Program-made: the position numbers and the translations under genes
In this document: one piece after another, positions 1 to 7,849 of the stretch
Layout of the letters: each line of letters opens with the position of its first letter
Position numbering within the stretch: position 1 is the first letter of the stretch
Origin: CAYMQB01 sp964392665
GTDB taxonomy: Bacteria; Hydrothermota; E44-bin80
DNA length: 20,758 nt
NCBI GenBank assembly: GCA_964392665.1
Contig: CAYMQB010000048.1
Span: forward strand, 1 to 20,758
Direction: 5' to 3'
Notes under the pieces: model-generated
Seen by the model: only the letters and a program-made list of their open reading frames with translations
The model's database searches: none
What the model was told of the DNA's origin: nothing

Positions 1-54
1 GGATGATTTTTAAGTGCAAAGATACACTGCTTAATTCTACTTTCGATTTGTCTG
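1..54 (+). repeat. 54-bp terminal inverted repeat, left copy
   Basis: The first 54 bases are exactly the reverse complement of the last 54 (20705-20758), and identity stops at base 55 (C against T). The repeat reads inward at both ends and is followed on each side by a promoter. I see no gene in it. It is most likely a dispersed repeat at which an assembler stopped on both sides. A true linear-replicon end is less likely given the housekeeping genes. Confidence 0.95.
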
Positions 55-58
55 CGAT

Positions 59-132
59 ATGGCAATCTCATATTGACAGAAGAGTAATTTAGGTATATAT
101 TAAGGTTAGACAAATATTACAAGGAGGTTTGG
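59..132 (+). repeat. Duplicated upstream region, copy 1
   Basis: This 74-base block, holding promoter, leader and ribosome binding site, recurs at 1685-1758 with two substitutions and no indel. Each copy ends immediately before the ATG of one of the two paralogous exported proteins, so the promoter was duplicated together with the gene. Confidence 0.95.
73..101 (+). promoter_or_regulatory. Sigma-70 promoter of first propeller gene
   Basis: TTGACA at 73-78 and TATATT at 96-101 are separated by 17 bases. The predicted transcription start is near 108. An AAGGAGG ribosome binding site at 121-127 lies five bases before the ATG at 133. Confidence 0.8.
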
Positions 133-1638
133 ATGGATAAGAAAAGAAGAAAACAGTGCAAATGGGTTTCTGTTGTTATAGTGGTTTTGTTTCTGTGGGG
201 AATAAATGTCTTTGCACAGGGACCTGATACATTATGGACGAAGACTTATGGAGGTGCAAATGATGACCAGGCGTATTCGGTGCAACAGACCTTTGATGGT
301 GGCTATATAATAGCAGGTTATACGAAATCGTTTGGAGCTGGTGATGCAGATGTATATTTGATAAAGACGGATTCTATTGGAGATACCCTCTGGACAAAGA
401 CTTATGGTGGTGCATATTTTGATGCAGCATATTCAGTACAGCAGACATCGGACAGTGGCTTTATTGTTGCAGGGGTAAAGACAATCCCTGATTCTATCTG
501 GACAGACGTATATGGTTATCTTATCAAGACGGATAAGAATGGTGATTCACTCTGGGCGAAGTTATATGGTTGGGATCCGTATGAAGACGCTAGATTCTAT
601 TCGGTTGACAAAACCTCTGATGGCGGTTACATTGCAACGGGATTTATCAGCAAGATTTTTTTGAGGCAAATCGACGTATTGCTTGTAAAAACCGATATGG
701 ACGGGAATGTGCTCTGGCATAAGGAATATAGCGAAGGTTATGGCTATTCGGTCAAGCAGACCTCTGATGGTGGATACATCGCTGCAGGAGCTATGGGGGG
801 TAATGTCTATCTTCTAAGAACATATCCGAATGGCGATACAATATGGACAAAAGGCTATGGTGGGCCAGAAGGAGATAGAGGCTATTCGGTAGAGCTATCC
901 TCTGATAATGGCTACATCATTGTCGGAGAGCTTTTATTATTCGGTGCACCCTGGGCTGATGTATATATTATTGGGACCGATTCGCTTGGGGACACACTTT
1001 GGACACGGCATTATGGAGGAGCGGATTATGACCGAAGTTTTTCGGTTCAGAAAACCTTTGATAGCCATTACATCGTCGCAGGATATGCGAAATCTTATGG
1101 TTCTGGATTAGAAGATGTATATCTTTTGAAGGTGGATGAAAATGGAGATACAATCTGGACCAAGACATATGGATGGGCAGAACCTGATATAGGTTACTGT
1201 GGGCAACAGACAACCGATAGTGCATATATAATTACAGGATACACAAGGTCTTTTGGAACGGGTGACTGGGATATATTGCTCGTTAAGACCCAACCAGATG
1301 TTGGTCTTAAAGAGAGACAAGACCAGAGACCGCAGACCAGAGACTTAAGACTTTTTGTTCAACCCAATCCATTTACAGCAAAGACAGATATTAGGTTTAA
1401 GGTTTCAGGTACTAGGGAGGGAACTAACACCTATAACCTAACACCTATCACCTTGAACATCTACGATGTAAGCGGAAGATTTGTCCGCAGTTTTCCCTCT
1501 TCTCTCCTCTCTCTTCACTCATCAGTAATCTGGGATGGGAGTAATGGAAATGGGATTAAGGTTTCAAGAGGAATATATTTTGTAAAACTTCAAGTTGGGA
1601 ATCTCACATCTATGAAGAAGGTAGTTTTGGTAAGGTAG
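133..1638 (+). CDS. Exported seven-repeat propeller-like protein with C-terminal sorting-type domain
   Basis: 501 residues, with a strong ribosome binding site (AAGGAGG, 5-base spacer) fixing the start. Residues 1-29 form a signal peptide with a basic N-region and the hydrophobic stretch VVIVVLFLWG. Seven repeats of about 52 residues follow, marked by tryptophans 35, 87, 141, 195, 238, 290 and 342. Each reads roughly DTLWTKTYGG, then YSVQQTxDGGYIIAG, then DVYLIKTD. The number and spacing suggest a seven-bladed beta-propeller; the fold is inferred. Residues from about 408 (PNPF, IYDVSGR, WDGSNGNG, RGIYFVKL) match the T9SS type A sorting or FlgD-like Ig-like domain, which points to the cell surface or outside. 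The next gene is a close paralogue with the same promoter. The linker and two loops of the C-terminal domain are encoded by 7-base tandem arrays absent from the paralogue. Substrate and function are unknown. Confidence 0.88.
   Translation: MDKKRRKQCKWVSVVIVVLFLWGINVFAQGPDTLWTKTYGGANDDQAYSVQQTFDGGYIIAGYTKSFGAGDADVYLIKTDSIGDTLWTKTYGGAYFDAAYSVQQTSDSGFIVAGVKTIPDSIWTDVYGYLIKTDKNGDSLWAKLYGWDPYEDARFYSVDKTSDGGYIATGFISKIFLRQIDVLLVKTDMDGNVLWHKEYSEGYGYSVKQTSDGGYIAAGAMGGNVYLLRTYPNGDTIWTKGYGGPEGDRGYSVELSSDNGYIIVGELLLFGAPWADVYIIGTDSLGDTLWTRHYGGADYDRSFSVQKTFDSHYIVAGYAKSYGSGLEDVYLLKVDENGDTIWTKTYGWAEPDIGYCGQQTTDSAYIITGYTRSFGTGDWDILLVKTQPDVGLKERQDQRPQTRDLRLFVQPNPFTAKTDIRFKVSGTREGTNTYNLTPITLNIYDVSGRFVRSFPSSLLSLHSSVIWDGSNGNGIKVSRGIYFVKLQVGNLTSMKKVVLVR
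1320..1354 (+). repeat. Degenerate heptamer array A (AGACnnn x5)
   Basis: AGAC starts at 1320, 1327, 1334, 1341 and 1348, an exact 7-base period over five units. It lies inside the coding sequence and encodes the charged linker between the propeller repeats and the sorting-type domain. Confidence 0.9.
1393..1420 (+). repeat. Degenerate heptamer array B1 (AGGTnnn x4)
   Basis: AGG starts at 1393, 1400, 1407 and 1414 with exact 7-base period; the first three units read AGGT and the fourth AGGG. Five bases separate it from array B2, whose units are the reverse complement type. Confidence 0.85.
1426..1453 (-). repeat. Degenerate heptamer array B2 (nnnACCT x4 on plus strand), inverted to B1
   Basis: On the plus strand ACCT ends each of four 7-base units, starting at 1429, 1436, 1443 and 1450. 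Read on the minus strand the units are AGGTnnn, the same as array B1, so the two arrays face each other. Together they encode a loop insertion in the sorting-type domain that the paralogue lacks. Confidence 0.85.
1491..1525 (+). repeat. Degenerate heptamer array C (TCnTCnC-like x5)
   Basis: Five pyrimidine-rich 7-base units start at 1491, 1498, 1505, 1512 and 1519; the four from 1498 begin TCnTC or TCCTC. It encodes the serine- and leucine-rich loop between GRFVRSF and VIWDGS. Pyrimidine-rich composition makes chance periodicity more likely here than in arrays A, B, D and E. Confidence 0.7.
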
Positions 1639-1661
1639 AAAAGCTGTGTGGTAAATGCAAG

Positions 1662-1683
1662 CCCTGAACCGTATGGTGCAGGG
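1662..1683 (+). other. Hairpin between the two paralogues
   Basis: CCCTG (1662-1666) pairs with CAGGG (1679-1683) and ACC (1668-1670) with GGT (1675-1677), around a GTAT loop with one A-G mismatch. No T-run follows, so it is not a standard intrinsic terminator. It may mark the transcript end of the first gene, 24 bases past its stop. Confidence 0.4.
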
Positions 1684-1684
1684 G

Positions 1685-1758
1685 ATGGCAATCTCATATT
1701 GACAGAGGAGTAATTTAGGTATATATTAAGGTTAGACAAATATTACAAGGAGGTCTGG
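1685..1758 (+). repeat. Duplicated upstream region, copy 2
   Basis: Second copy of the 74-base block at 59-132, 72 of 74 bases identical, directly before the start codon of the second paralogue. Confidence 0.95.
1699..1727 (+). promoter_or_regulatory. Sigma-70 promoter of second propeller gene
   Basis: TTGACA at 1699-1704, 17-base spacer, TATATT at 1722-1727, identical in layout to the promoter at 73-101. The ribosome binding site AAGGAGG is at 1747-1753. Identical core boxes suggest the two genes are co-regulated. Confidence 0.8.
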
Positions 1759-3252
1759 ATGAATAGGAAAAGAAGAAAATTAACAAAAGAGGTAAAAATG
1801 AGGAATTGGCACAGAAACTTAGAAGTTTTTAGTATTCACTTTTTACTTTTAACTTTTTACTTTTCACCTGTCTTTGCCCAGGGACCTGATACCCTCTGGA
1901 CAAGGACGTATGGTGGGACAAATGATGATCAGGCGTATTCGGTGCAACAGACCTTTGACGGTGGATACATCATAGCAGGATATACAAAATCATTTGGAGC
2001 AGGTAATGCAGATGTATATTTAGTAAAGACGGATTCCATTGGAGACACCCTCTGGACAAGGACATACGGTGATACACTCTTTGACGCAGCCTATTCCGTG
2101 CAGCAGACATCAGACAGTGGGTTTATTGTCGCAGGGAGGAAGGAAATCCCTGATTCTATCTGGTCAAACATATATGGTTATCTTATCAAGACGGATAAGA
2201 ATGGTGATTCACTCTGGGCAAAGTTATATGGTTGGGAACCGTATGAAGACGCTAGATTCTATTCCGTTGACAAGACTGCTGATGGCGGTTACATTGCAAC
2301 GGGATTTATCAGCAAGATTTTTTTGAGGCAAATTGACGTATTGCTTGTAAAAACCAATATGGACGGAAATGTCCTCTGGCATAAGGAATATAGCGAGGGT
2401 TATGGCTACTCGGTCAAGCAGACCTCTGAGGGTGGGTATATCATTGCAGGTACATATTTAATAAAGGCAGATTCCCTTGGTGATACACTCTGGACAAAAC
2501 CATACGGTGGCTATTCAGTAAAGCAGACCAGTGATGGAGGGTATGTTATTGCTGGGGAAAAGGGAGTAAATGGGGTCGATGTACATTTAATAAAGACAGA
2601 TTCTCTTGGCGATACTTTATGGACAAGAAATTATGGGGGTATCCATCATGACGAAGGTTATTCAGTGAAGCAAACCATTGATGAGGGTTACATTATTGCT
2701 GGAAATACAGGGTGGTATTTTGATATAAGTCTCGCTGATACCTTTTATGATGCGGATGTTTATCTAATAAAAACGGACTCTTTTGGGGATACGCTCTGGA
2801 CAAAAATATATGGAGATACGAATAATGATTATGGTCGTTCGGTGGAACAGACATTGGATAGTGGATTCATAGTTGCAGGGTATACGAAGTCATTTGGAGC
2901 TGGGGATTATGATGTATACCTGATAAAGACAGGAGCGGATGTGGGAGTGGAAGAGAAAAGAAAACCGAATGTAACCCAAAATCCGAAGTTCAGAATATAC
3001 CCCAACCCTTTTAGTAAGTCATCAACAATCAGTTATCAATTACCAATGAAAGGTAATGTAACATTAAGAGTTTATGACTTAAGTGGGAGATTAGTAAGGT
3101 TATTATTAAGCGGGGAGCAGGATTCAGGGTATTATGTAGTTGCATGGGACGGGAGTGATGGAAATGGAATTAAGGTTCCAAGAGGAATATATTTTGTAAG
3201 ATTGGGGATTGGGGATCTCACATCCATGAAAAAGTTGGTTTTGGTAAGATAG
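1759..3252 (+). CDS. Paralogous exported seven-repeat propeller-like protein with C-terminal sorting-type domain
   Basis: 497 residues, paralogue of the preceding gene, with long stretches of near identity in the first four repeats. Repeat tryptophans are at 47, 99, 153, 207, 245, 288 and 348, again seven repeats. The fourth and fifth repeats are shorter and differ most from the neighbour. The C-terminal domain (about 409-497) carries YPNPF, YDLSGRLVR, WDGSDGNG and RGIYFVRL, typical of T9SS type A or FlgD-like domains. ATG 1759 has AAGGAGG five bases away. ATG 1798, preceded by GAGG at 1789-1792, would give a more usual 27-residue signal peptide, so both starts are possible. The hydrophobic core of that signal peptide is encoded by a 7-base tandem array. 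The role is unknown; surface adhesion or sensing is only a guess. Confidence 0.87.
   Translation: MNRKRRKLTKEVKMRNWHRNLEVFSIHFLLLTFYFSPVFAQGPDTLWTRTYGGTNDDQAYSVQQTFDGGYIIAGYTKSFGAGNADVYLVKTDSIGDTLWTRTYGDTLFDAAYSVQQTSDSGFIVAGRKEIPDSIWSNIYGYLIKTDKNGDSLWAKLYGWEPYEDARFYSVDKTADGGYIATGFISKIFLRQIDVLLVKTNMDGNVLWHKEYSEGYGYSVKQTSEGGYIIAGTYLIKADSLGDTLWTKPYGGYSVKQTSDGGYVIAGEKGVNGVDVHLIKTDSLGDTLWTRNYGGIHHDEGYSVKQTIDEGYIIAGNTGWYFDISLADTFYDADVYLIKTDSFGDTLWTKIYGDTNNDYGRSVEQTLDSGFIVAGYTKSFGAGDYDVYLIKTGADVGVEEKRKPNVTQNPKFRIYPNPFSKSSTISYQLPMKGNVTLRVYDLSGRLVRLLLSGEQDSGYYVVAWDGSDGNGIKVPRGIYFVRLGIGDLTSMKKLVLVR
1835..1869 (+). repeat. Degenerate heptamer array D (TTnACTT x5) in signal-peptide codons
   Basis: AC of the unit TTnACTT falls at 1838, 1845, 1852, 1859 and 1866, an exact 7-base period over five units (the last reads ACCT). 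It encodes the hydrophobic core of the signal peptide, about residues 26-38. Confidence 0.9.
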
Positions 3253-3256
3253 AAGC

Positions 3257-3266
3257 GCCGCGCGGC
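3257..3266. other. Perfect GC palindrome after second paralogue
   Basis: GCCGCGCGGC is a 10-base perfect palindrome five bases after the stop at 3252. It stands out in an AT-rich setting but has no T-run, and no loop is possible without fraying. Function unknown. Confidence 0.35.
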
Positions 3267-3346
3267 ACATAGCAAATTGCCTTGCAGTAGGTTTGGAACA
3301 TTCTCGCATTAAGAATTCCATCAATATAGACAAAACGGAGGTTTGT

Positions 3347-6300
3347 ATGAATAAGAAGAAGCTTACTGTTTCACTTTTTATATTATTTCTCCTATTGATC
3401 TGGCTCAATACAAATGCTCTAGCAGAGATGCGAGGATACTGGATGTTTGAAGAGGACAGTGGTTCAACTGCGTATGATTCATCTGGATTTGGTAATGATG
3501 GGTTTTTATGTGATGATATGGATACGACGACCTGTTGGGTGAATGGCAAGCGAGGAGGAGCATTAAAATTCGATGGTATCGATGACTATGTGGACTGTGG
3601 CGACAGTTCATGTCTCACGATCACAGATGCGCTCACGATTGAAATGTGGCTTAAGTTTGATACCCTTACAATAAATGAAAATGTGTTGTCTAATGAACTC
3701 TATAGAATATATCACCGTGGAGAGTGGGCTGGTGATAGAATCTACTTTTTATACAGGATTGCAGAGAATATGAAGCCCGGTCAATCAGAATGGTCAAATT
3801 GGGCAGGCGTAAGGACAGCAATAGAACTTCAGCAGGACCGCTGGTATTATCTGGTTGCTGTTATGTCAGGCGATACGATGCGGATCTATGTAAACGGCGA
3901 GAAGCAGGGAGAGAACACCTGTTTATCGGGATTTACCAAGGATACAACAGACGTGCCAAATCTGTACTTCGGGATTGAGAAATTTGAATATGAGTATTAT
4001 TTCAAGGGAACACTTGATGAGGTCATTATACGCAACAGGGCGTTGGGCGATGATGAGGTCTTTCAGAGGGCAACCTGTGGATGGTGGAAGTTTGATGAAG
4101 GAAGTGGTTCAGTTGCTGGGGATTCCTCAATCTTCCATAATGATGGGACACTTAGGAATATGGATACAACCACCTGCTGGGTGGATGGAAAAGTAGGTAA
4201 GGCACTAAAATTCGATGGGAGAAACGACTATGTTGACTGTGGAAATGCAGGTAGTTCTGTGGTTTCGAGCAACAGGTTAACCCTGGAAGCCTGGATAAAA
4301 CCTGAGAATGCAAACGGGGATATTATGGGGTTCTCATCAAGCATAAATTCTCATTGTGGATACAGTTTCAGGTTAGATAGCCAGAAACTGCAGCTAACAT
4401 TTCAGGATAATGGTGGCACCTGGCACACAGCCACCTCTACATATACCGTTTCTCTAAATCAGTGGAGTAAGGTTGCGGTTACATACAATGCACCGGCAGG
4501 GACGCTTATGTTCTACAAGAATGGTGAGCCTGAGATAATAGAGGAAAGCTCAACCTGCGATAATACTGCGACCCAACTCAAGATAGGCTGGAATAATTCG
4601 AACTACTTCAAGGGCAGCATAGATGAGCCAATTGCTTACGATATCTCTTTAAGTAATGCAGAAATGGAGTTACATTATGAACCGAGTGATTGTGGTGCAG
4701 AGCTCAACCCCACAGGCAATCCCATTGGCGGAGGATACGGATATACGGATATTATTATGCCCTCACAGGCTGATACCGTGGTCGCAACAAAACAGGAATT
4801 GCTTAATGTCTTAGAAAATGCAGAGGCTGGAGATACCATATTTGTGATTGATACCGTTGAGATAGACCTGAGTGGAGAAAAAAAAGACACAATTCCCGGT
4901 GGTGTAACCCTGGCAAGCGGAAGAGGTAGAATCTTAAGTGACAGCAGCGTCTCAGAAGGGGCGTTACTATATACCACAGAGCACGATGTGACAATAAGAC
5001 CTCTTTTTGAGGCTGGCGGCGATTCGGTTCGTTTCACAGGTCTCAGATTAAAGGGACCTGATACGGAAATAGGAAACCACGACACAATGGGAAACTATAA
5101 ATTCTCTTTTGGGATTCAGTCAAAATATAATCCTTTTGAGGTCGACAATTGTGAAATACTGGGTTGGACACAGGGAGTAATAGTCAAAGTGGGCTGCACG
5201 AATGCATACATACATCACAATTACATCCATCATAATAGGCGCAATGGAATTGGATATGGAGTATGTTTGCCCTATACGCAGGGTAATGGTGATTCTGCTG
5301 CTGCGCTTATTGAAGCCAATCTATTTGATTTCTGTCGTCATCATATTGCCTCTTTTGGTTGGGCTGATAGCCTAAGAGGAAGTAGCTACGAAGCACGGTA
5401 TAACATAGTGCTTGAGCACGGATTGGCTCATAGTTTTGACAGGCATGGGACAAAAGAGGATTCTTCGTGGGTAGGTGGGGAAGGTGGTTACTGGACATTA
5501 ATCCACCATAATACATTCAGGATTACAGACCAAAGAGCAGCTAAAATACGAGGGCGACCCCATAATGGAGTACGCATACATCACAACTGGTTTTACCAGC
5601 CAGGACGGGTTGATGAAGTATGGTTGTACACCAAAGATAGCGTTTCGGTTTATAATAATATCTACAGCCTGAGTAAACCTCAAGGTATAGAGTCGAAATT
5701 GCCCATTGCTAAAGCAAGCATTGAACCATCTTTCGGGAAAAGTCCTTTGACGGTTTCTTTTGACGGTTCAAAGAGTACTGACCCTGATGGTTCGATTATT
5801 TCCTACCAGTGGGATTTTGGTGACGGAAACACCAAGAGCGGAGATACGGTAAGTTATACCTATAATGATGTTGGTAAATACAATGTAGTCTTAACCGTTA
5901 CTGATAATGGTGGTATTTTGGCAAGGGATATGTTACCGGTCACTGTTTTTCCTGCTACAGGAAATCATATCCTGAGTTTCTGGGTAATCGACTGCTACAG
6001 AGACACCCTCCTTTCGGGATACTATCTCAAACAGGCATACGTCGTTGTTGCTTCGGACACGGACATGGTCTGGGAAGATGATATTTCGGGGGATGAAGGC
6101 TGGCAGCACATAACGGTAAATGTGGATAGTCTAACAGTAGGAAAAGACACCGTAACAGTAATTTTTAAGGTTTACTGTGCAAAAGATGCAGGTAGCGCAG
6201 ATGTTGCAGAGATTATGGTATGGTGGGATGATATTTACCTGTTTGGTGGTAGTGTTTGCAACTGGGATTTTGAGAAGGATTATGGTGGATGGCAATATAA

Positions 6301-7831
6301 GAGGGAAAATTTAAACTGGATATTAACATATACAAGCGCAGATATAAGAAGCGGAAATGCATCTTATGTAATTTTACGTCCATCCAAAGTATCCTGTGAT
6401 AGTGGTTCCTATGCACAGATTAGCCAGGAAGTATTCATAGATACGATTCCGCCCACCGTAGGAATAACAAAACCGGAAGGTGGGGAGAAATGGGAAATCG
6501 GAGGATTACACAGGATTGAGTGGAGTGCAAGTGATAATGTGGGTCTTCTGTATCAGAAGATATCTCTCTTTACTGGAGACAGCACAATTTCTGTAGATTC
6601 TTTGGGAAGCGAATTAAGTGAGTATGATTGGGATATTCCCGACCTAACATCGGACAGCTGCCGCATTGAGATTTTGGTTGGTGATTCTTCTTTGAATGAG
6701 AAAGCTGACACAAGCAACTATTTTGAGATAGGACCACTTTTTTCTGATACCTCCTGTGCAACTGCCCTCAACAATCAGAGAAAGCTTATTGTTCGGAGCA
6801 ATGGAAATCCCACCTTTTTATATCAATCTTCAACAAGGATACTCTATGATTATTCGAGCAATGGTGGATCGAGCTTTGTACAATCAAGCATTGGCGATGG
6901 CGAGTATCCAGCTCTGGCGAGTTACACGGATACTGCATCGAACGAAATCCTCGGAGTCGTGTGGATTAACAATGAGGTGCTGTATTTTTCACGATATGAC
7001 AGCTGCTGGAGTGAAGCCTGCTCTCTCATTACTAATCTAATTGTGGGTGTAAATGTCCATTATTCTCCTCCAGCGCTCGCAATTGATAATTCTGGAGTTG
7101 GTCAGCTCGCCTGGGAGTTATATACAGAGCCTACAAACTATCCAGGATACATAACCTATAAATTGCATTACTCCACTTTTAATGCTGGACTGGATACACC
7201 AAGTATCATAGAAGATGATACACTGGACATTGCGAGTGAATATGTTTCAGAGTGGACTCAAGGGCTTGAGTTGAGATGTGCATCTATTGCTTTATATAAT
7301 GATACAATGTCTGTTATTACCTGGTCACGACCAATAGGGGCCGGGAAGGATACAATTTATTACAAAGAAAAAGGTGTAAGTGGCTGGCCAACTGACCCGG
7401 AGACTGTATCAGTTTCGGCGAACACATCAAAACATCCATTTTGTGATGTTGCAAATGGGAATATACACATAGTATGGGAAGAAGATAATAAAGTCAAATA
7501 TAGAAAGAAGTCGGGGGTAAACTGGACTTCGATAGAGGTTGTTAGCAATACCTCGCTCGTCTCAAGAAGTCCACAGATGTTGGATGGAGATATTTGTATT
7601 TTCACCGAGGTGCCGCTGTTCCCACCAGGTAATTACTCACATATCGTTTACAGAAAGAAGTCTGCTTTTGGCTGGGGTGCATCGGTTGTAATAGATTCGA
7701 CAAATAGTCTTTCGGAATATCCACAGAGTTACATAGAGACAACTCCATTCGGAAGAAACCTTCATACAGTATGGACCGAGGGTAACAATTCACCTTATGA
7801 GGTGATGTATAAAAAAGTAAATCAGCCTTGA
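3347..7831 (+). CDS. Large secreted multidomain protein: two LamG-like domains, beta-helix, PKD, Ig-like, BNR-like propeller
   Basis: 1494 residues from ATG 3347, chosen because GGAGG at 3337-3341 sits five bases upstream and the protein then begins with a clean signal peptide (core LFILFLLLIWL, cleavage near ALA-E at 26). Residues about 28-240 and 244-448 are two LamG/concanavalin-like domains, evident duplicates (DMDTTTCWVNGK at 57-68, NMDTTTCWVDGK at 271-282). Residues about 452-775 resemble a right-handed beta-helix of the pectate-lyase type, with ladders such as YIHHNYIHHN and IHHNWFY. Residues 785-868 are a PKD domain (STDPDGSIISYQWDFGDG). A carbohydrate-binding-like region spans 872-1030, an Ig-like domain with KPEGGEKW 1034-1128, and a BNR/sialidase-like propeller about 1132-1494. 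Unlike its two upstream neighbours it has no terminal sorting domain. A polysaccharide-binding or lyase role is plausible but unproven; no catalytic residues can be assigned. Confidence 0.85.
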   Translation: MNKKKLTVSLFILFLLLIWLNTNALAEMRGYWMFEEDSGSTAYDSSGFGNDGFLCDDMDTTTCWVNGKRGGALKFDGIDDYVDCGDSSCLTITDALTIEMWLKFDTLTINENVLSNELYRIYHRGEWAGDRIYFLYRIAENMKPGQSEWSNWAGVRTAIELQQDRWYYLVAVMSGDTMRIYVNGEKQGENTCLSGFTKDTTDVPNLYFGIEKFEYEYYFKGTLDEVIIRNRALGDDEVFQRATCGWWKFDEGSGSVAGDSSIFHNDGTLRNMDTTTCWVDGKVGKALKFDGRNDYVDCGNAGSSVVSSNRLTLEAWIKPENANGDIMGFSSSINSHCGYSFRLDSQKLQLTFQDNGGTWHTATSTYTVSLNQWSKVAVTYNAPAGTLMFYKNGEPEIIEESSTCDNTATQLKIGWNNSNYFKGSIDEPIAYDISLSNAEMELHYEPSDCGAELNPTGNPIGGGYGYTDIIMPSQADTVVATKQELLNVLENAEAGDTIFVIDTVEIDLSGEKKDTIPGGVTLASGRGRILSDSSVSEGALLYTTEHDVTIRPLFEAGGDSVRFTGLRLKGPDTEIGNHDTMGNYKFSFGIQSKYNPFEVDNCEILGWTQGVIVKVGCTNAYIHHNYIHHNRRNGIGYGVCLPYTQGNGDSAAALIEANLFDFCRHHIASFGWADSLRGSSYEARYNIVLEHGLAHSFDRHGTKEDSSWVGGEGGYWTLIHHNTFRITDQRAAKIRGRPHNGVRIHHNWFYQPGRVDEVWLYTKDSVSVYNNIYSLSKPQGIESKLPIAKASIEPSFGKSPLTVSFDGSKSTDPDGSIISYQWDFGDGNTKSGDTVSYTYNDVGKYNVVLTVTDNGGILARDMLPVTVFPATGNHILSFWVIDCYRDTLLSGYYLKQAYVVVASDTDMVWEDDISGDEGWQHITVNVDSLTVGKDTVTVIFKVYCAKDAGSADVAEIMVWWDDIYLFGGSVCNWDFEKDYGGWQYKRENLNWILTYTSADIRSGNASYVILRPSKVSCDSGSYAQISQEVFIDTIPPTVGITKPEGGEKWEIGGLHRIEWSASDNVGLLYQKISLFTGDSTISVDSLGSELSEYDWDIPDLTSDSCRIEILVGDSSLNEKADTSNYFEIGPLFSDTSCATALNNQRKLIVRSNGNPTFLYQSSTRILYDYSSNGGSSFVQSSIGDGEYPALASYTDTASNEILGVVWINNEVLYFSRYDSCWSEACSLITNLIVGVNVHYSPPALAIDNSGVGQLAWELYTEPTNYPGYITYKLHYSTFNAGLDTPSIIEDDTLDIASEYVSEWTQGLELRCASIALYNDTMSVITWSRPIGAGKDTIYYKEKGVSGWPTDPETVSVSANTSKHPFCDVANGNIHIVWEEDNKVKYRKKSGVNWTSIEVVSNTSLVSRSPQMLDGDICIFTEVPLFPPGNYSHIVYRKKSAFGWGASVVIDSTNSLSEYPQSYIETTPFGRNLHTVWTEGNNSPYEVMYKKVNQP

Positions 7832-7849
7832 AGCGATAGGTAAGAAAAA

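Noticed and set aside
1320..1869. CRISPR array
   Set aside because: Units are 7 bases with no spacers, lie in coding sequence, and no cas genes are present.
3293..3346. Longer N-terminus for the large secreted protein
   Set aside because: Start would be TTG without a ribosome binding site and would put 18 charged residues before the signal peptide; ATG 3347 has GGAGG at the right distance.
7832..7849. preQ1 riboswitch before queC
   Set aside because: Only 18 bases separate queC from the upstream gene, too short for an aptamer, and no matching motif is visible in the upstream coding sequence.
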